A stretch of DNA of 5,274 nucleotides, from assembly GCA_019241735.1 (NCBI GenBank), contig JAFAWN010000257.1:1-5274 (forward strand), in the 5' to 3' direction. Within the stretch, counting starts at the first letter, position 1. Each line of letters starts with the position of its first letter. Source of the stretch: Terriglobales bacterium. GTDB lineage: Bacteria > Acidobacteriota > Terriglobia > Terriglobales > Acidobacteriaceae. Shown one piece after another: positions 1 through 5,274 of this stretch. Below the pieces are notes generated by a model, which was given only the letters and a program-made list of their open reading frames with translations, ran no database searches and had not been told where the DNA came from. The position numbers were made by a program, and so were the translations under genes.

Positions 1-1
1 G

Positions 2-547
2 CAGTATCAGTTTGGAAGTGTAGATCTGGTGCCGCTGCTCGAGGATACCCTTACCCTGCTCCAACATCGTCTTCTGGCCCAGAACAGCGGCATCCGTATC
101 GAGCGGCGCTATAAGGTTCAACAAGCTTTAACCCTGGCTGACGGAGACAAGCTGAAACAGGTTTTCTGGAATTTCTGTGAGAACGCGGTCCGAGCCATGC
201 CGTCTGGCGGCGTCCTAACTGTATCGCTACAGGCCGACCATGATGCGTGGGAGCTTAATTTTGCCGATACCGGCCCCGGCATGCCTCCACAATTCGTGGA
301 AAAAATCTTCGAGCCATTTCAATCGCAATTCGAAGGCGGGACCGGCCTGGGATTGGCCATCGTCTTCCAAATTGTGCAGGCCCACGAAGGGAAGGTTTGG
401 GCGCGCTCGAAACTGGGACAAGGAAGTGTCTTTGTGCTGCGCCTTCGCCGCCTGGGGGCAGAAATCAAAAACGAATCCGTGGGACGCCAACATTCTGGCC
501 TACCTAAAGAACTCGCCACCACCGCGGGAGTAGCTGCCCATGGGTAA
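2..547 (+). CDS. Sensor histidine kinase, C-terminal ATPase half (5' partial)
   Basis: This is the catalytic end of a two-component sensor kinase. It would bind ATP, phosphorylate its own histidine (outside the window) and pass the phosphate to the regulator encoded next. The reading frame is open to the window edge, so the GTG at 29 is an internal valine, not a start. Counting from that valine, the HATPase_c motifs appear in order: N-box FWNFCENAVRAMP (about 46-58), G1 box DTGPGM (80-85), F-box EKIFEPF (91-97) and G2 box GGTGLGLA (103-110). A tail of about 30 residues follows the last beta strand (VFVLRLRR) and matches no domain I know. The input, dimerisation and phosphoacceptor regions are missing, so the signal is unknown. 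The N-box style and the NtrC-type partner suggest the NtrB/PilS/AtoS group. The 3' end overlaps the regulator gene by 8 bp, implying one operon and coupled translation. Confidence 0.93.
   Translation, partial: QYQFGSVDLVPLLEDTLTLLQHRLLAQNSGIRIERRYKVQQALTLADGDKLKQVFWNFCENAVRAMPSGGVLTVSLQADHDAWELNFADTGPGMPPQFVEKIFEPFQSQFEGGTGLGLAIVFQIVQAHEGKVWARSKLGQGSVFVLRLRRLGAEIKNESVGRQHSGLPKELATTAGVAAHG
526..530 (+). promoter_or_regulatory. Ribosome binding site of the response regulator gene
   Basis: GGGAG lies 9 nt before the ATG at 540, inside the end of the kinase gene. It supports this start and reinitiation by ribosomes finishing the kinase at 547. Confidence 0.5.
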
Positions 548-1925
548 CATCCTGGTCTGTGACGACGAGCGCTCCATCTGCGAAATGCTGGATATCGCCC
601 TGCGGCGTGACGGGCATAAGGTTGAGACCGTCAATTCCGGCGAAGTGGCGATGAGGAAGCTCGACGGCGCTCTCTATGACGTAGTAGTGACCGATATCAA
701 GATGCCGAAAACCGATGGCATCGAGGTCCTGCGCCACGCACATCAGGTCTCGCCGGATTCGGCGGTGATCCTCATCACTGCGGTCGACGATTACGAGGCA
801 GCCGTACAGGCAGTGAAAGCCGGCGGCGCGACGGATTACATCCGAAAATCTCCCGGATTAATAGACGAAATCAAGCTCGCCATCAATCGCGCACTCGAAA
901 AGATGACACTCAGCCGTCAGAACTTTGCTTTCAAACGCGATGCGGCAACCCGAAATTCTCTGGATAACATTGTCGGCGCCAGCCCCGCCATGGAAAAGTT
1001 GAAACATACCATCCGCACTGTGGCTTCTACCCAGAGCACGGTGTTGATCTACGGCGAAAGCGGGACCGGCAAGGAACTGGTGGCACGGGCCGTCCACGTC
1101 TGCTCCTCGCGCGCCACCGAACCGTTCGTTTCCATCAACTGTGGCGCGTTTCCGGAAACGCTGCTGGAAAGCGAGCTGTTCGGATACGTGAAAGGGGCCT
1201 TCACCGGCGCCAATCAGAACAAGCGCGGTCTTTTTGAGGTTGCCACCCAGGGGACTATCTTTCTGGATGAGATAAGCGAGATGTCCCTCACTATGCAGGT
1301 GAAATTGCTACGCGTGTTACAGGAACGCTGCCTGCGTCCGGTAGGCGGATCGGCGGAGATCGCGATCGATGTTCGCGTTATCGCCGCCACCAACCGCGAT
1401 CTCGATCGCCAGGTGGCGGAGAATACCTTTCGCGAAGACCTTTATTACCGCCTCAGCGTCATTCCGATTTCAGTTCCGCCCTTGCGGGAGCGGCGCGAGG
1501 ATATTCCACTGCTGGTCAACCATTTCCTTAAGAAATATGCGCCGGCGGCGGGACGAAGCATCCTGCGGGTCAATTCGGATTCACTCCACGCGCTCTGCGG
1601 TTATGACTGGCCGGGAAATGTGCGCCAGCTGGAAAACACCATTGAGCGTGCGGTGGCTCTCGAAACTGGAGAAGAATTGCGCGTCGAGCTGCCGGTGGAA
1701 CGCTCCAAGGCGAGAGCGGCCGCGGCTGGAGTAGGAGGGGCCACTACCACTTCAGGCTCAGTTCTGCCCGACGGCGTTGATATGGAAAAGTACGTCGCCG
1801 ACATTGAGAAGTCTCTGTTACTCGGTGCGCTCAACCAGTCTAATGGCGTGCAAACCCGCGCCGCCGATGTATTAAAAATTTCCTACCGCTCGTTCCGTCA
1901 CCTGATGAAGAAGTACGAACTCTAG
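540..1925 (+). CDS. Sigma-54-dependent NtrC-family response regulator
   Basis: Complete 461-residue regulator that, when phosphorylated, should use ATP to open sigma-54 RNA polymerase promoters. The receiver domain (about 3-120) has acidic residues D8/D9, phosphoacceptor D52, T80 and K103. The AAA+ domain (about 143-375) has Walker A GESGTGKE (172-179), sigma-54 contact loop GAFTGA (219-224), Walker B TIFLDE (239-244), AATNRDL (282-288), FREDLYYRL (297-305) and WPGNVRQLEN (357-366). An Ala/Gly/Thr-rich linker (about 390-408) leads to a Fis-type helix-turn-helix (about 418-461). All motifs needed for activity are present. The receiver beta5-alpha5 loop is unusual (K103-S-P, with an extra Gly before it). 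The ATG at 540 overlaps the kinase stop, and a GGGAG ribosome site lies 9 nt upstream. The partner kinase gene makes phosphorylation by it very likely. PilR-like is possible but no pilus gene is visible, so no symbol is given. Confidence 0.96.
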   Translation: MGNILVCDDERSICEMLDIALRRDGHKVETVNSGEVAMRKLDGALYDVVVTDIKMPKTDGIEVLRHAHQVSPDSAVILITAVDDYEAAVQAVKAGGATDYIRKSPGLIDEIKLAINRALEKMTLSRQNFAFKRDAATRNSLDNIVGASPAMEKLKHTIRTVASTQSTVLIYGESGTGKELVARAVHVCSSRATEPFVSINCGAFPETLLESELFGYVKGAFTGANQNKRGLFEVATQGTIFLDEISEMSLTMQVKLLRVLQERCLRPVGGSAEIAIDVRVIAATNRDLDRQVAENTFREDLYYRLSVIPISVPPLRERREDIPLLVNHFLKKYAPAAGRSILRVNSDSLHALCGYDWPGNVRQLENTIERAVALETGEELRVELPVERSKARAAAAGVGGATTTSGSVLPDGVDMEKYVADIEKSLLLGALNQSNGVQTRAADVLKISYRSFRHLMKKYEL

Positions 1926-1959
1926 CGCCCCGCTTTAAACAGAATCTAGAGCGCGCCCT

Positions 1960-1978
1960 CTGACCCCAGTACGGTCAG
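1960..1978. terminator. Possible hairpin between convergent genes
   Basis: A perfect 6-bp stem (CTGACC / GGTCAG) with a 7-nt loop lies between the ends of the regulator gene and the TPR gene, and it includes the TGA stop of the TPR gene (1975-1977). No T-run follows on either strand, so it is not a classical intrinsic terminator. It could still act as a weak bidirectional terminator or a 3' end stabiliser, or be chance. Confidence 0.3.
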
Positions 1979-2340
1979 CCCTGCCCATCACTCTGTTTTT
2001 TCAACTGCTGTTTCCAACCCAGAATCCGCGCTTTGTTGCCCTCGTCTTCTGCTTCCGCAATCATATTTTTCTTCTGATAGAGCACGGAGAGGCTGGTGTG
2101 GGCTAGCACATCGTCCGGATCGATCTCCGCGATCCGCTTGGCGGTGGCAATGGCCTCGTCCAGTTGATTGAGGTCCTGCAAAGCTCTCGCCATCCCATGC
2201 AAAGCGTCGGTAAAGTGAGGATCTGCGGCAATCGATTTCTTATACTCCGCCAGCGCCAGCTGGTACTCGCCATCGGCAACAAAATCAAGCGCACGGTAAT
2301 AATGCTCTTCCGCTTTCTCGCGGGCAGTTTGTTCAGCCAT
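1975..2340 (-). CDS. Small tetratricopeptide repeat (TPR) protein
   Basis: A 121-residue protein made almost entirely of TPR units, which stack as helix pairs and normally mediate protein-protein contacts. Three repeats are visible: about 10-43 (G24, Y26, A29, Y33, P41), 44-77 (A63, P75) and a weaker 78-111. The last 15 residues are polar and Lys/Gln-rich. There is no signal peptide or membrane segment, so it should be cytoplasmic. The frame stays open upstream to an ATG at 2454, but the 38 added residues look non-coding and would run through the divergent promoter region. I chose the ATG at 2340, where MAEQTAREKAEE leads straight into the first helix. Its ribosome site is weak (GGGA, 5 nt upstream). 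Its partner cannot be inferred: the neighbours point away or converge, so it is probably transcribed alone. Confidence 0.85.
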   Translation of the reverse strand: MAEQTAREKAEEHYYRALDFVADGEYQLALAEYKKSIAADPHFTDALHGMARALQDLNQLDEAIATAKRIAEIDPDDVLAHTSLSVLYQKKNMIAEAEDEGNKARILGWKQQLKKQSDGQG

Positions 2341-2434
2341 ATTTATCCCGGGCGATATAGCCTTGCATATTATTGCCGATGTCTGCCGTTTGGGGGAGGA
2401 GGCCGATTTCGGGCTCACTTGCACGCCCCTTCCA

Positions 2435-2463
2435 TTGAACTCCATCCACTCCATCTCTATAGT
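2435..2463 (+). promoter_or_regulatory. Predicted sigma-70-type promoter of the small Trp/Arg-rich gene
   Basis: A -35 box TTGAAC (2435-2440, 4 of 6 consensus bases) and a -10 box TATAGT (2458-2463, 5 of 6) are separated by exactly 17 bp. Transcription would start near 2470-2471, only 6-7 nt before the ATG at 2477. The spacer contains the direct repeat ACTCCATC (2439-2446 and 2448-2455). Confidence 0.55.
2439..2455. repeat. Short tandem direct repeat ACTCCATC x2
   Basis: Two identical 8-mers, 9 bp apart start to start, overlap the end of the -35 box and lie in the spacer of the predicted promoter. A third TCCAT occurs at 2431-2435. It could be a regulator half-site array, but it is short enough to be chance. 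Confidence 0.35.
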
Positions 2464-2476
2464 TATCTCTAAACCT

Positions 2477-2707
2477 ATGCGGCAGATTCTCCGCTTCCTG
2501 TGGAACTCTACACGCGGACATCGCCTTGCCCCCTGGCGCAGCCCTTATCTGCTTTGGCGCATTGAAACCTACTGCGGGGTAAAAACCCAGCAGATTGGTT
2601 TTTGGGAATTCTGGGAATTTGTGTGGCGTGAGCGACGCAACCTCGGCCGCTTCTTAAAGTGGACGGCGGAGATGGAACGCTACGTCCGCCCCAACCGGGG
2701 GGCATGA
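2477..2707 (+). CDS. Small Trp/Arg-rich protein of unknown function
   Basis: A 76-residue protein I cannot assign to a named family, although short proteins of this look (MRxxLRFLWN start, RGHRLxPWRSPY, W-R-I-E-T-Y) seem familiar from acidobacterial genomes. That is recollection, not a search result. It has 7 tryptophans and 13 arginines and is strongly basic. The aromatic cluster GFWEFWEFVW (41-50) is followed by RERR (51-54), giving an amphipathic, membrane- or nucleic-acid-surface character. No signal peptide, transmembrane helix or Cys/His metal site is evident; there is a single Cys (C33). The frame is open further upstream (ATG at 2363), but those residues look non-coding, and the promoter predicted at 2435-2463 would start transcription after that codon. 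The ATG at 2477 has no Shine-Dalgarno sequence. It is divergent from the TPR gene and convergent with the exported-protein gene. Confidence 0.75.
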   Translation: MRQILRFLWNSTRGHRLAPWRSPYLLWRIETYCGVKTQQIGFWEFWEFVWRERRNLGRFLKWTAEMERYVRPNRGA

Positions 2708-2726
2708 CCTAACCGGCGGCATGGAA

Positions 2727-2741
2727 CGAGGCGCCGCCTCG
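2727..2741. terminator. Palindromic hairpin between convergent genes
   Basis: CGAGGCG-C-CGCCTCG is a perfect inverted repeat with a single central base; as a hairpin it would be 6 bp with a 3-nt loop. It sits in the 67-bp gap between the small Trp/Arg-rich gene (stop 2705-2707) and the exported-protein gene (stop 2775-2777), the expected place for a shared bidirectional terminator. A second GGCGCC at 2748-2753 can pair alternatively with 2730-2735. No proper T-run follows on either strand, so termination is inferred from position and stem. Confidence 0.4.
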
Positions 2742-2774
2742 AGTGACGGCGCCCAACAAGAGTTACCAGGCTTG

Positions 2775-3539
2775 CTATCTCGAACCCGGCACGTAGCTTA
2801 AATCCGGCCGATAGCGGATTGTTTCTGTCCACGACCGCTTGATCATCTTATCGAAGCTGTGCCGCAGATAATCGGCGTCGCGCCTTCCCACGGCCTTTTC
2901 CAGCATTTCGGGAAATCCGATCTCCGGTCCGGCCAGGTCCGCCCAGCTGTTCATATCGATTGCCAGAACGTAATGCGGGCCTTCGCCGCCATCCTGGAGC
3001 TGGTACCACGTGTAGTGCAGACCCCAGTTCATTTTGTTGATGGCGTCGTTAATCTTGTGGATGTTGTCGGTAAATTCCTCATCAGTGCCCGGCTTCAGGA
3101 GGAAATGATTAATCTCCGCCAGCTTGGGAGGATTGCGGTCGCTCGATGGGCGACTTGAATCTTTCATCACCATCCAGATGCTCGCGGTAGTAGTGCCGCC
3201 GTACGGGGCGAGGTTTACTGCGCCATCGGCGGTGTCGGCGGTACCCATCTTCGACTCCCAGGCATCCAGATCATGCCAGGAGTGGCCGAAGCTGGTGGAA
3301 TAATATGCGCCGGTCGCATCGCCAGTTTCGATTTGCCAGATCAGCCACGTCCAGGTGTCGTTCTGCTTGCGGTGAAAGTCCATGTGGCGTTTCCTGCCCT
3401 CCTCCATTTGTTTGACCATGCCGGATTTTGGCGTTGTCATATAAACCCACCCCACGTCAGGTGTCTTATCCTGGGCCAGCACCGCGGAAGTCGAGCAGAA
3501 CAAAAACATAACCATTGAAACGATCATCAGCTTACGCAT
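2775..3539 (-). CDS. Exported protein with two dimeric alpha/beta-barrel-like repeats
   Basis: A 254-residue protein with a clear Sec signal peptide: RK at 2-3, a hydrophobic core (about 4-16) and probable cleavage after V-L-A at 22. It should be periplasmic. The mature part seems to hold two related units, about 27-95 and 118-185. Each has a beta strand near its start, a helix, then a Trp-rich strand, a G-containing turn, a strand with aromatic residues and a closing S-W-x-D-L (87-91 and 178-182). That order resembles the ferredoxin-like dimeric alpha/beta-barrel fold (NIPSNAP/ABM/EthD types), which binds varied small molecules; no enzyme activity can be assigned. Trp and Met content is high. 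The start is well supported by GGAGG 7 nt upstream. C15 is not in a convincing lipobox. It is divergent from the Ser/Thr kinase gene and converges on the small Trp/Arg-rich gene, so it is probably monocistronic. Confidence 0.85.
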   Translation of the reverse strand: MRKLMIVSMVMFLFCSTSAVLAQDKTPDVGWVYMTTPKSGMVKQMEEGRKRHMDFHRKQNDTWTWLIWQIETGDATGAYYSTSFGHSWHDLDAWESKMGTADTADGAVNLAPYGGTTTASIWMVMKDSSRPSSDRNPPKLAEINHFLLKPGTDEEFTDNIHKINDAINKMNWGLHYTWYQLQDGGEGPHYVLAIDMNSWADLAGPEIGFPEMLEKAVGRRDADYLRHSFDKMIKRSWTETIRYRPDLSYVPGSR

Positions 3540-3546
3540 TCTCCAT

Positions 3547-3551
3547 CCTCC
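3547..3551 (-). promoter_or_regulatory. Strong ribosome binding site of the exported-protein gene
   Basis: GGAGG on the minus strand, 7 nt before the ATG at 3539. It is the best Shine-Dalgarno match in the window and fixes this start, which also begins a well-formed signal peptide. Confidence 0.8.
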
Positions 3552-3650
3552 AATTCAGAAAATTTGGGAAGCCCTGACTCAATCACGTTGTAAAAACATC
3601 TTTGAGGCCGGACGACAGCGGGCTGAAAAATCGCCGATATGAGAGACAGG

Positions 3651-3669
3651 AATTGGAACGCGGCCAATT
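3651..3669. repeat. Inverted repeat AATTGG-N7-CCAATT in divergent promoter region
   Basis: A perfect 6-bp inverted repeat with a 7-nt spacer (3651-3656 and 3664-3669). Its right arm overlaps the predicted minus-strand -10 box (3666-3671), so a dimeric regulator bound here would affect the exported-protein gene. It is an operator candidate only; the arms are short. Confidence 0.35.
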
Positions 3670-3694
3670 TACTCCGCAATGCGATCAGCGTCAA
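3666..3694 (-). promoter_or_regulatory. Predicted promoter of the exported-protein gene
   Basis: Read on the minus strand, TTGACG (3694-3689, 5 of 6 consensus bases) is followed after 17 bp by TAAATT (3671-3666, 4 of 6). Transcription would start near 3659, leaving a leader of about 120 nt. It is back-to-back with the kinase promoter, with 17 bp between the two -35 boxes. Confidence 0.4.
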
Positions 3695-3709
3695 GACGTC
3701 CGGTGACGC
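3688..3709. repeat. Inverted repeat GCGTCA-N10-TGACGC between divergent promoters
   Basis: A perfect 6-bp inverted repeat with a 10-nt spacer lies between the two predicted -35 boxes, and its left arm overlaps the minus-strand one. The spacer also contains the palindrome GACGTC (3695-3700). The arms are 16 bp apart start to start. It is a candidate operator for joint control of the exported-protein and kinase genes, but chance is not excluded. Confidence 0.4.
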
Positions 3710-3711
3710 AA

Positions 3712-3740
3712 TTGACTTGCCCCTCAACACCGCCTACCAT
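3712..3740 (+). promoter_or_regulatory. Predicted sigma-70-type promoter of the Ser/Thr kinase gene
   Basis: TTGACT (3712-3717, 5 of 6 consensus bases) and TACCAT (3735-3740, 4 of 6) are separated by 17 bp. Transcription would start near 3747, giving a leader of about 20 nt before the GTG at 3769. Confidence 0.5.
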
Positions 3741-3768
3741 CAGGAATTCCTTTCCAGCGAGAGGCCAC

Positions 3769-5274
3769 GTGATCGGCGAATCCATTTCCCACTACCGTAT
3801 TCTGCGCCGCATCGGCGGCGGCGGGATGGGGGTGGTGTATGAGGCGGAGGACGTTAACCTCGGGCGTCACGTCGCGTTGAAATTCCTTCCCGGAGAATTG
3901 GAAAAAGATCCCGCGGCGCTGGAGCGGTTTCAACGAGAAGCACGTGCCGCCTCAGCCCTGAACCATCCTAATATTTGCACCATATACGAGATTGGCCAGG
4001 CGGATGGACGCTACTTCCTCGCCATGGAATTGCTGGAGGGACAAACCCTCAGGCAGTTGATCGGAAACCAGGCCCTGGAAATGTCCCTGGCCCTCGAGCT
4101 GGCGATTCAAATCGCCGACGCGCTCGATGCCGCGCACTCTAAGGGCATCGTTCACCGCGACATCAAGTCTGCAAACATCTTCGTCACCACCCGGAATCAA
4201 GCTAAAGTGCTCGACTTCGGCCTGGCCAAACAAAGTGTGAGGGCAGGCTCCTCTCCGGGTTCTAATCCCGGCTCAGCGGTCACTGCGGATGACAATTTCC
4301 TAACCAGTCCCGGCTCGACCGTCGGAACAGTTTCCTACATGTCTCCCGAGCAGGCGCGGGGCAAGGATTTAGACGCCCGCTCTGATCTGTTTTCCTTCGG
4401 CACGGTGCTTTACGAGATGACGACTGGCACGCTGCCGCATTTGGGTGAGACTTCAGCGGTAATCTTTGAAGCCATCTTAAATCGCGCGCCGGTTCCGCCG
4501 GTACGCCTGAATCCCCAGATTCCGCTCAGACTGGACGAAATCATCACCAAGCTTCTGGAAAAAGACCGCGAACTCCGTTACCAGAGCGCCGCCGAAGTGC
4601 GCGCGGATTTGAAACGGGTACGACGCGACAGTGATTCCGGAGTGATGGCCGGCCTCAGTTCTGGAACGGTGCCCGCGGCTTCCGCTCCCGCCCCATCTCG
4701 AAAGCGCCTGCGATGGGCTGTAATCCCGGTTTTTGCCGCGGCGATTGCAGTGCTCCTCATCACGTTTTTTATGCGGCGAGGTCATGCCAAGATGAGCGAG
4801 AAAGACGCAATCCTGCTGACCGACTTCGTCAACACTACAGCCGATCCGGTTTTTGACGGCGCTTTGAAGAAGGCCCTGGCAGTAGATCTTGAGCAGTCAC
4901 CGTATCTCAACGTTTTTCCGGACCAGAAGGTCAAGCAGACATTGCAACTGATGGGGCGCTCTCCGGATGAGCATATTTCCAACGAAGTGGGCCGGGAAAT
5001 TTGTTTACGCGACGGTATTAAGGCCATGCTGAACGGCTCAATTGCGACTCTGGGGACCCAGTATGTTGTCACGCTCGAGGCGGTAAACGCAGCCAGCGGC
5101 GAATCACTGGCTCGGGAGGAAGCACAGGCCGATAAGAAAGAAACGGTTTTGAATTCGCTACATCAGGCGGGCTCACGGTTGCGTCAAAAGCTGGGAGAGT
5201 CGCTCGCTTCCATTCAAAAATATGACAAGCCTCTTTCCGAGGCCACCACGTCGTCATTGGAGGCGCTCAAGGCT
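3769..5274 (+). CDS. Transmembrane Ser/Thr protein kinase, PknB-type (3' partial)
   Basis: The first 502 residues of a membrane-anchored eukaryotic-type kinase, which phosphorylates Ser/Thr in cytoplasmic proteins; the 3' end lies beyond the window. The kinase domain (about 9-285) has Gly-rich loop GGGGMGVVY (16-24), ATP-binding K38, helix-C E57, catalytic loop HRDIKSAN (129-136, D131 and N136), DFG (149-151), SPE (192-194) and R270. All catalytic residues are present. The segment from DFG to SPE is long, about 46 residues, and Ser/Thr/Gly-rich. A Pro/Ala/Ser linker (about 288-312) leads to one membrane helix (about 317-335). The outer part opens with ILLTDFVNTT, DPVFDGAL and LNVFPDQKV, a TolB/FlgO-like pattern common in acidobacterial kinases, which usually continue into TPRs. 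I chose the GTG at 3769 because ISHYRIL follows directly; a weak GAGG site lies 4 nt upstream. It is divergent from the exported-protein gene. Confidence 0.95.
   Translation, partial: MIGESISHYRILRRIGGGGMGVVYEAEDVNLGRHVALKFLPGELEKDPAALERFQREARAASALNHPNICTIYEIGQADGRYFLAMELLEGQTLRQLIGNQALEMSLALELAIQIADALDAAHSKGIVHRDIKSANIFVTTRNQAKVLDFGLAKQSVRAGSSPGSNPGSAVTADDNFLTSPGSTVGTVSYMSPEQARGKDLDARSDLFSFGTVLYEMTTGTLPHLGETSAVIFEAILNRAPVPPVRLNPQIPLRLDEIITKLLEKDRELRYQSAAEVRADLKRVRRDSDSGVMAGLSSGTVPAASAPAPSRKRLRWAVIPVFAAAIAVLLITFFMRRGHAKMSEKDAILLTDFVNTTADPVFDGALKKALAVDLEQSPYLNVFPDQKVKQTLQLMGRSPDEHISNEVGREICLRDGIKAMLNGSIATLGTQYVVTLEAVNAASGESLAREEAQADKKETVLNSLHQAGSRLRQKLGESLASIQKYDKPLSEATTSSLEALKA

Noticed and set aside
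2341..2454. Longer TPR protein starting at the ATG at 2454
   Set aside because: The extra 38 residues are not TPR-like or signal-like and run into the divergent promoter; the ATG at 2340 leads directly into the first repeat.
2363..2476. Longer small Trp/Arg-rich protein starting at 2363
   Set aside because: The added residues look like translated intergenic DNA, and the predicted promoter at 2435-2463 would start transcription downstream of this codon.
3480..3500. Lipoprotein signal at C15 of the exported protein
   Set aside because: The residues before the Cys (F-L-F) do not fit a lipobox, and a standard signal peptidase I site (V-L-A) follows at 20-22.
3698..3703. Pairing of GTCCGG (3698-3703) with CCGGAC (3608-3613) as a long-range repeat
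   Set aside because: Six bases about 90 bp apart in GC-rich DNA is expected by chance and overlaps better-placed dyads.
3639..3842. Plus-strand open frame of 67 codons before and into the kinase gene
   Set aside because: It runs out of frame into the kinase coding region, crosses the predicted promoter, and has no family features.
4423..4440. Sigma-54 -24/-12 promoter (TGGCAC motifs at about 1080 and 4423)
   Set aside because: Neither TGGCAC has a TTGC-type -12 element at the right spacing, and both lie inside coding sequence.
4477..5257. Minus-strand open frames opposite the kinase gene (e.g. 4477-4785, 4782-5072, 5069-5257)
   Set aside because: They are antisense to a well-supported kinase frame and their translations show no domain pattern; they reflect GC-rich codon use.

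Overview
The window most likely comes from the chromosome of a soil-type Acidobacteriota (class Terriglobia, Koribacter/Sulfotelmatobacter-like). This is judged from protein style, not from any database match. The main pointers are a Ser/Thr kinase whose membrane-distal half opens with the ILLTDFVNTT...DPVFDGAL-type domain common in that phylum, a small Trp/Arg-rich protein that looks familiar from those genomes, and moderately high GC. No mobile element, CRISPR array, tRNA or rRNA was seen.

Layout. (1) Positions 2-1925, plus strand: a two-component pair, made of the C-terminal ATPase half of a sensor histidine kinase (5' end outside the window) and a complete NtrC-type sigma-54 response regulator overlapping it by 8 bp. 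(2) 1975-2340, minus strand: a 121-residue cytoplasmic TPR protein, convergent with the regulator. (3) 2477-2707, plus strand: a 76-residue Trp/Arg-rich protein of unknown function, preceded by a good sigma-70-like promoter only about 7 nt from the ATG, which suggests a near-leaderless mRNA. (4) 2775-3539, minus strand: an exported protein that appears to hold two copies of a dimeric alpha/beta-barrel-like unit. (5) 3769 to the window end, plus strand: a transmembrane PknB-type Ser/Thr kinase, cut off by the window edge.

How they fit together. The histidine kinase and regulator form one signalling unit that should switch on sigma-54 promoters; no convincing -24/-12 site was found by eye here, so the targets lie elsewhere. 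The three middle genes alternate in strand and each has its own intergenic region, so they look like independent single-gene units. The kinase gene and the exported-protein gene are divergent. Their shared 229-bp spacer has plausible back-to-back promoters and two short perfect inverted repeats, making it the best candidate regulatory region in the window.

No clear new multi-gene system was found. The most interesting items are the small Trp/Arg-rich protein with its near-leaderless start, the internally duplicated exported protein, and the dyad-bearing divergent promoter region.
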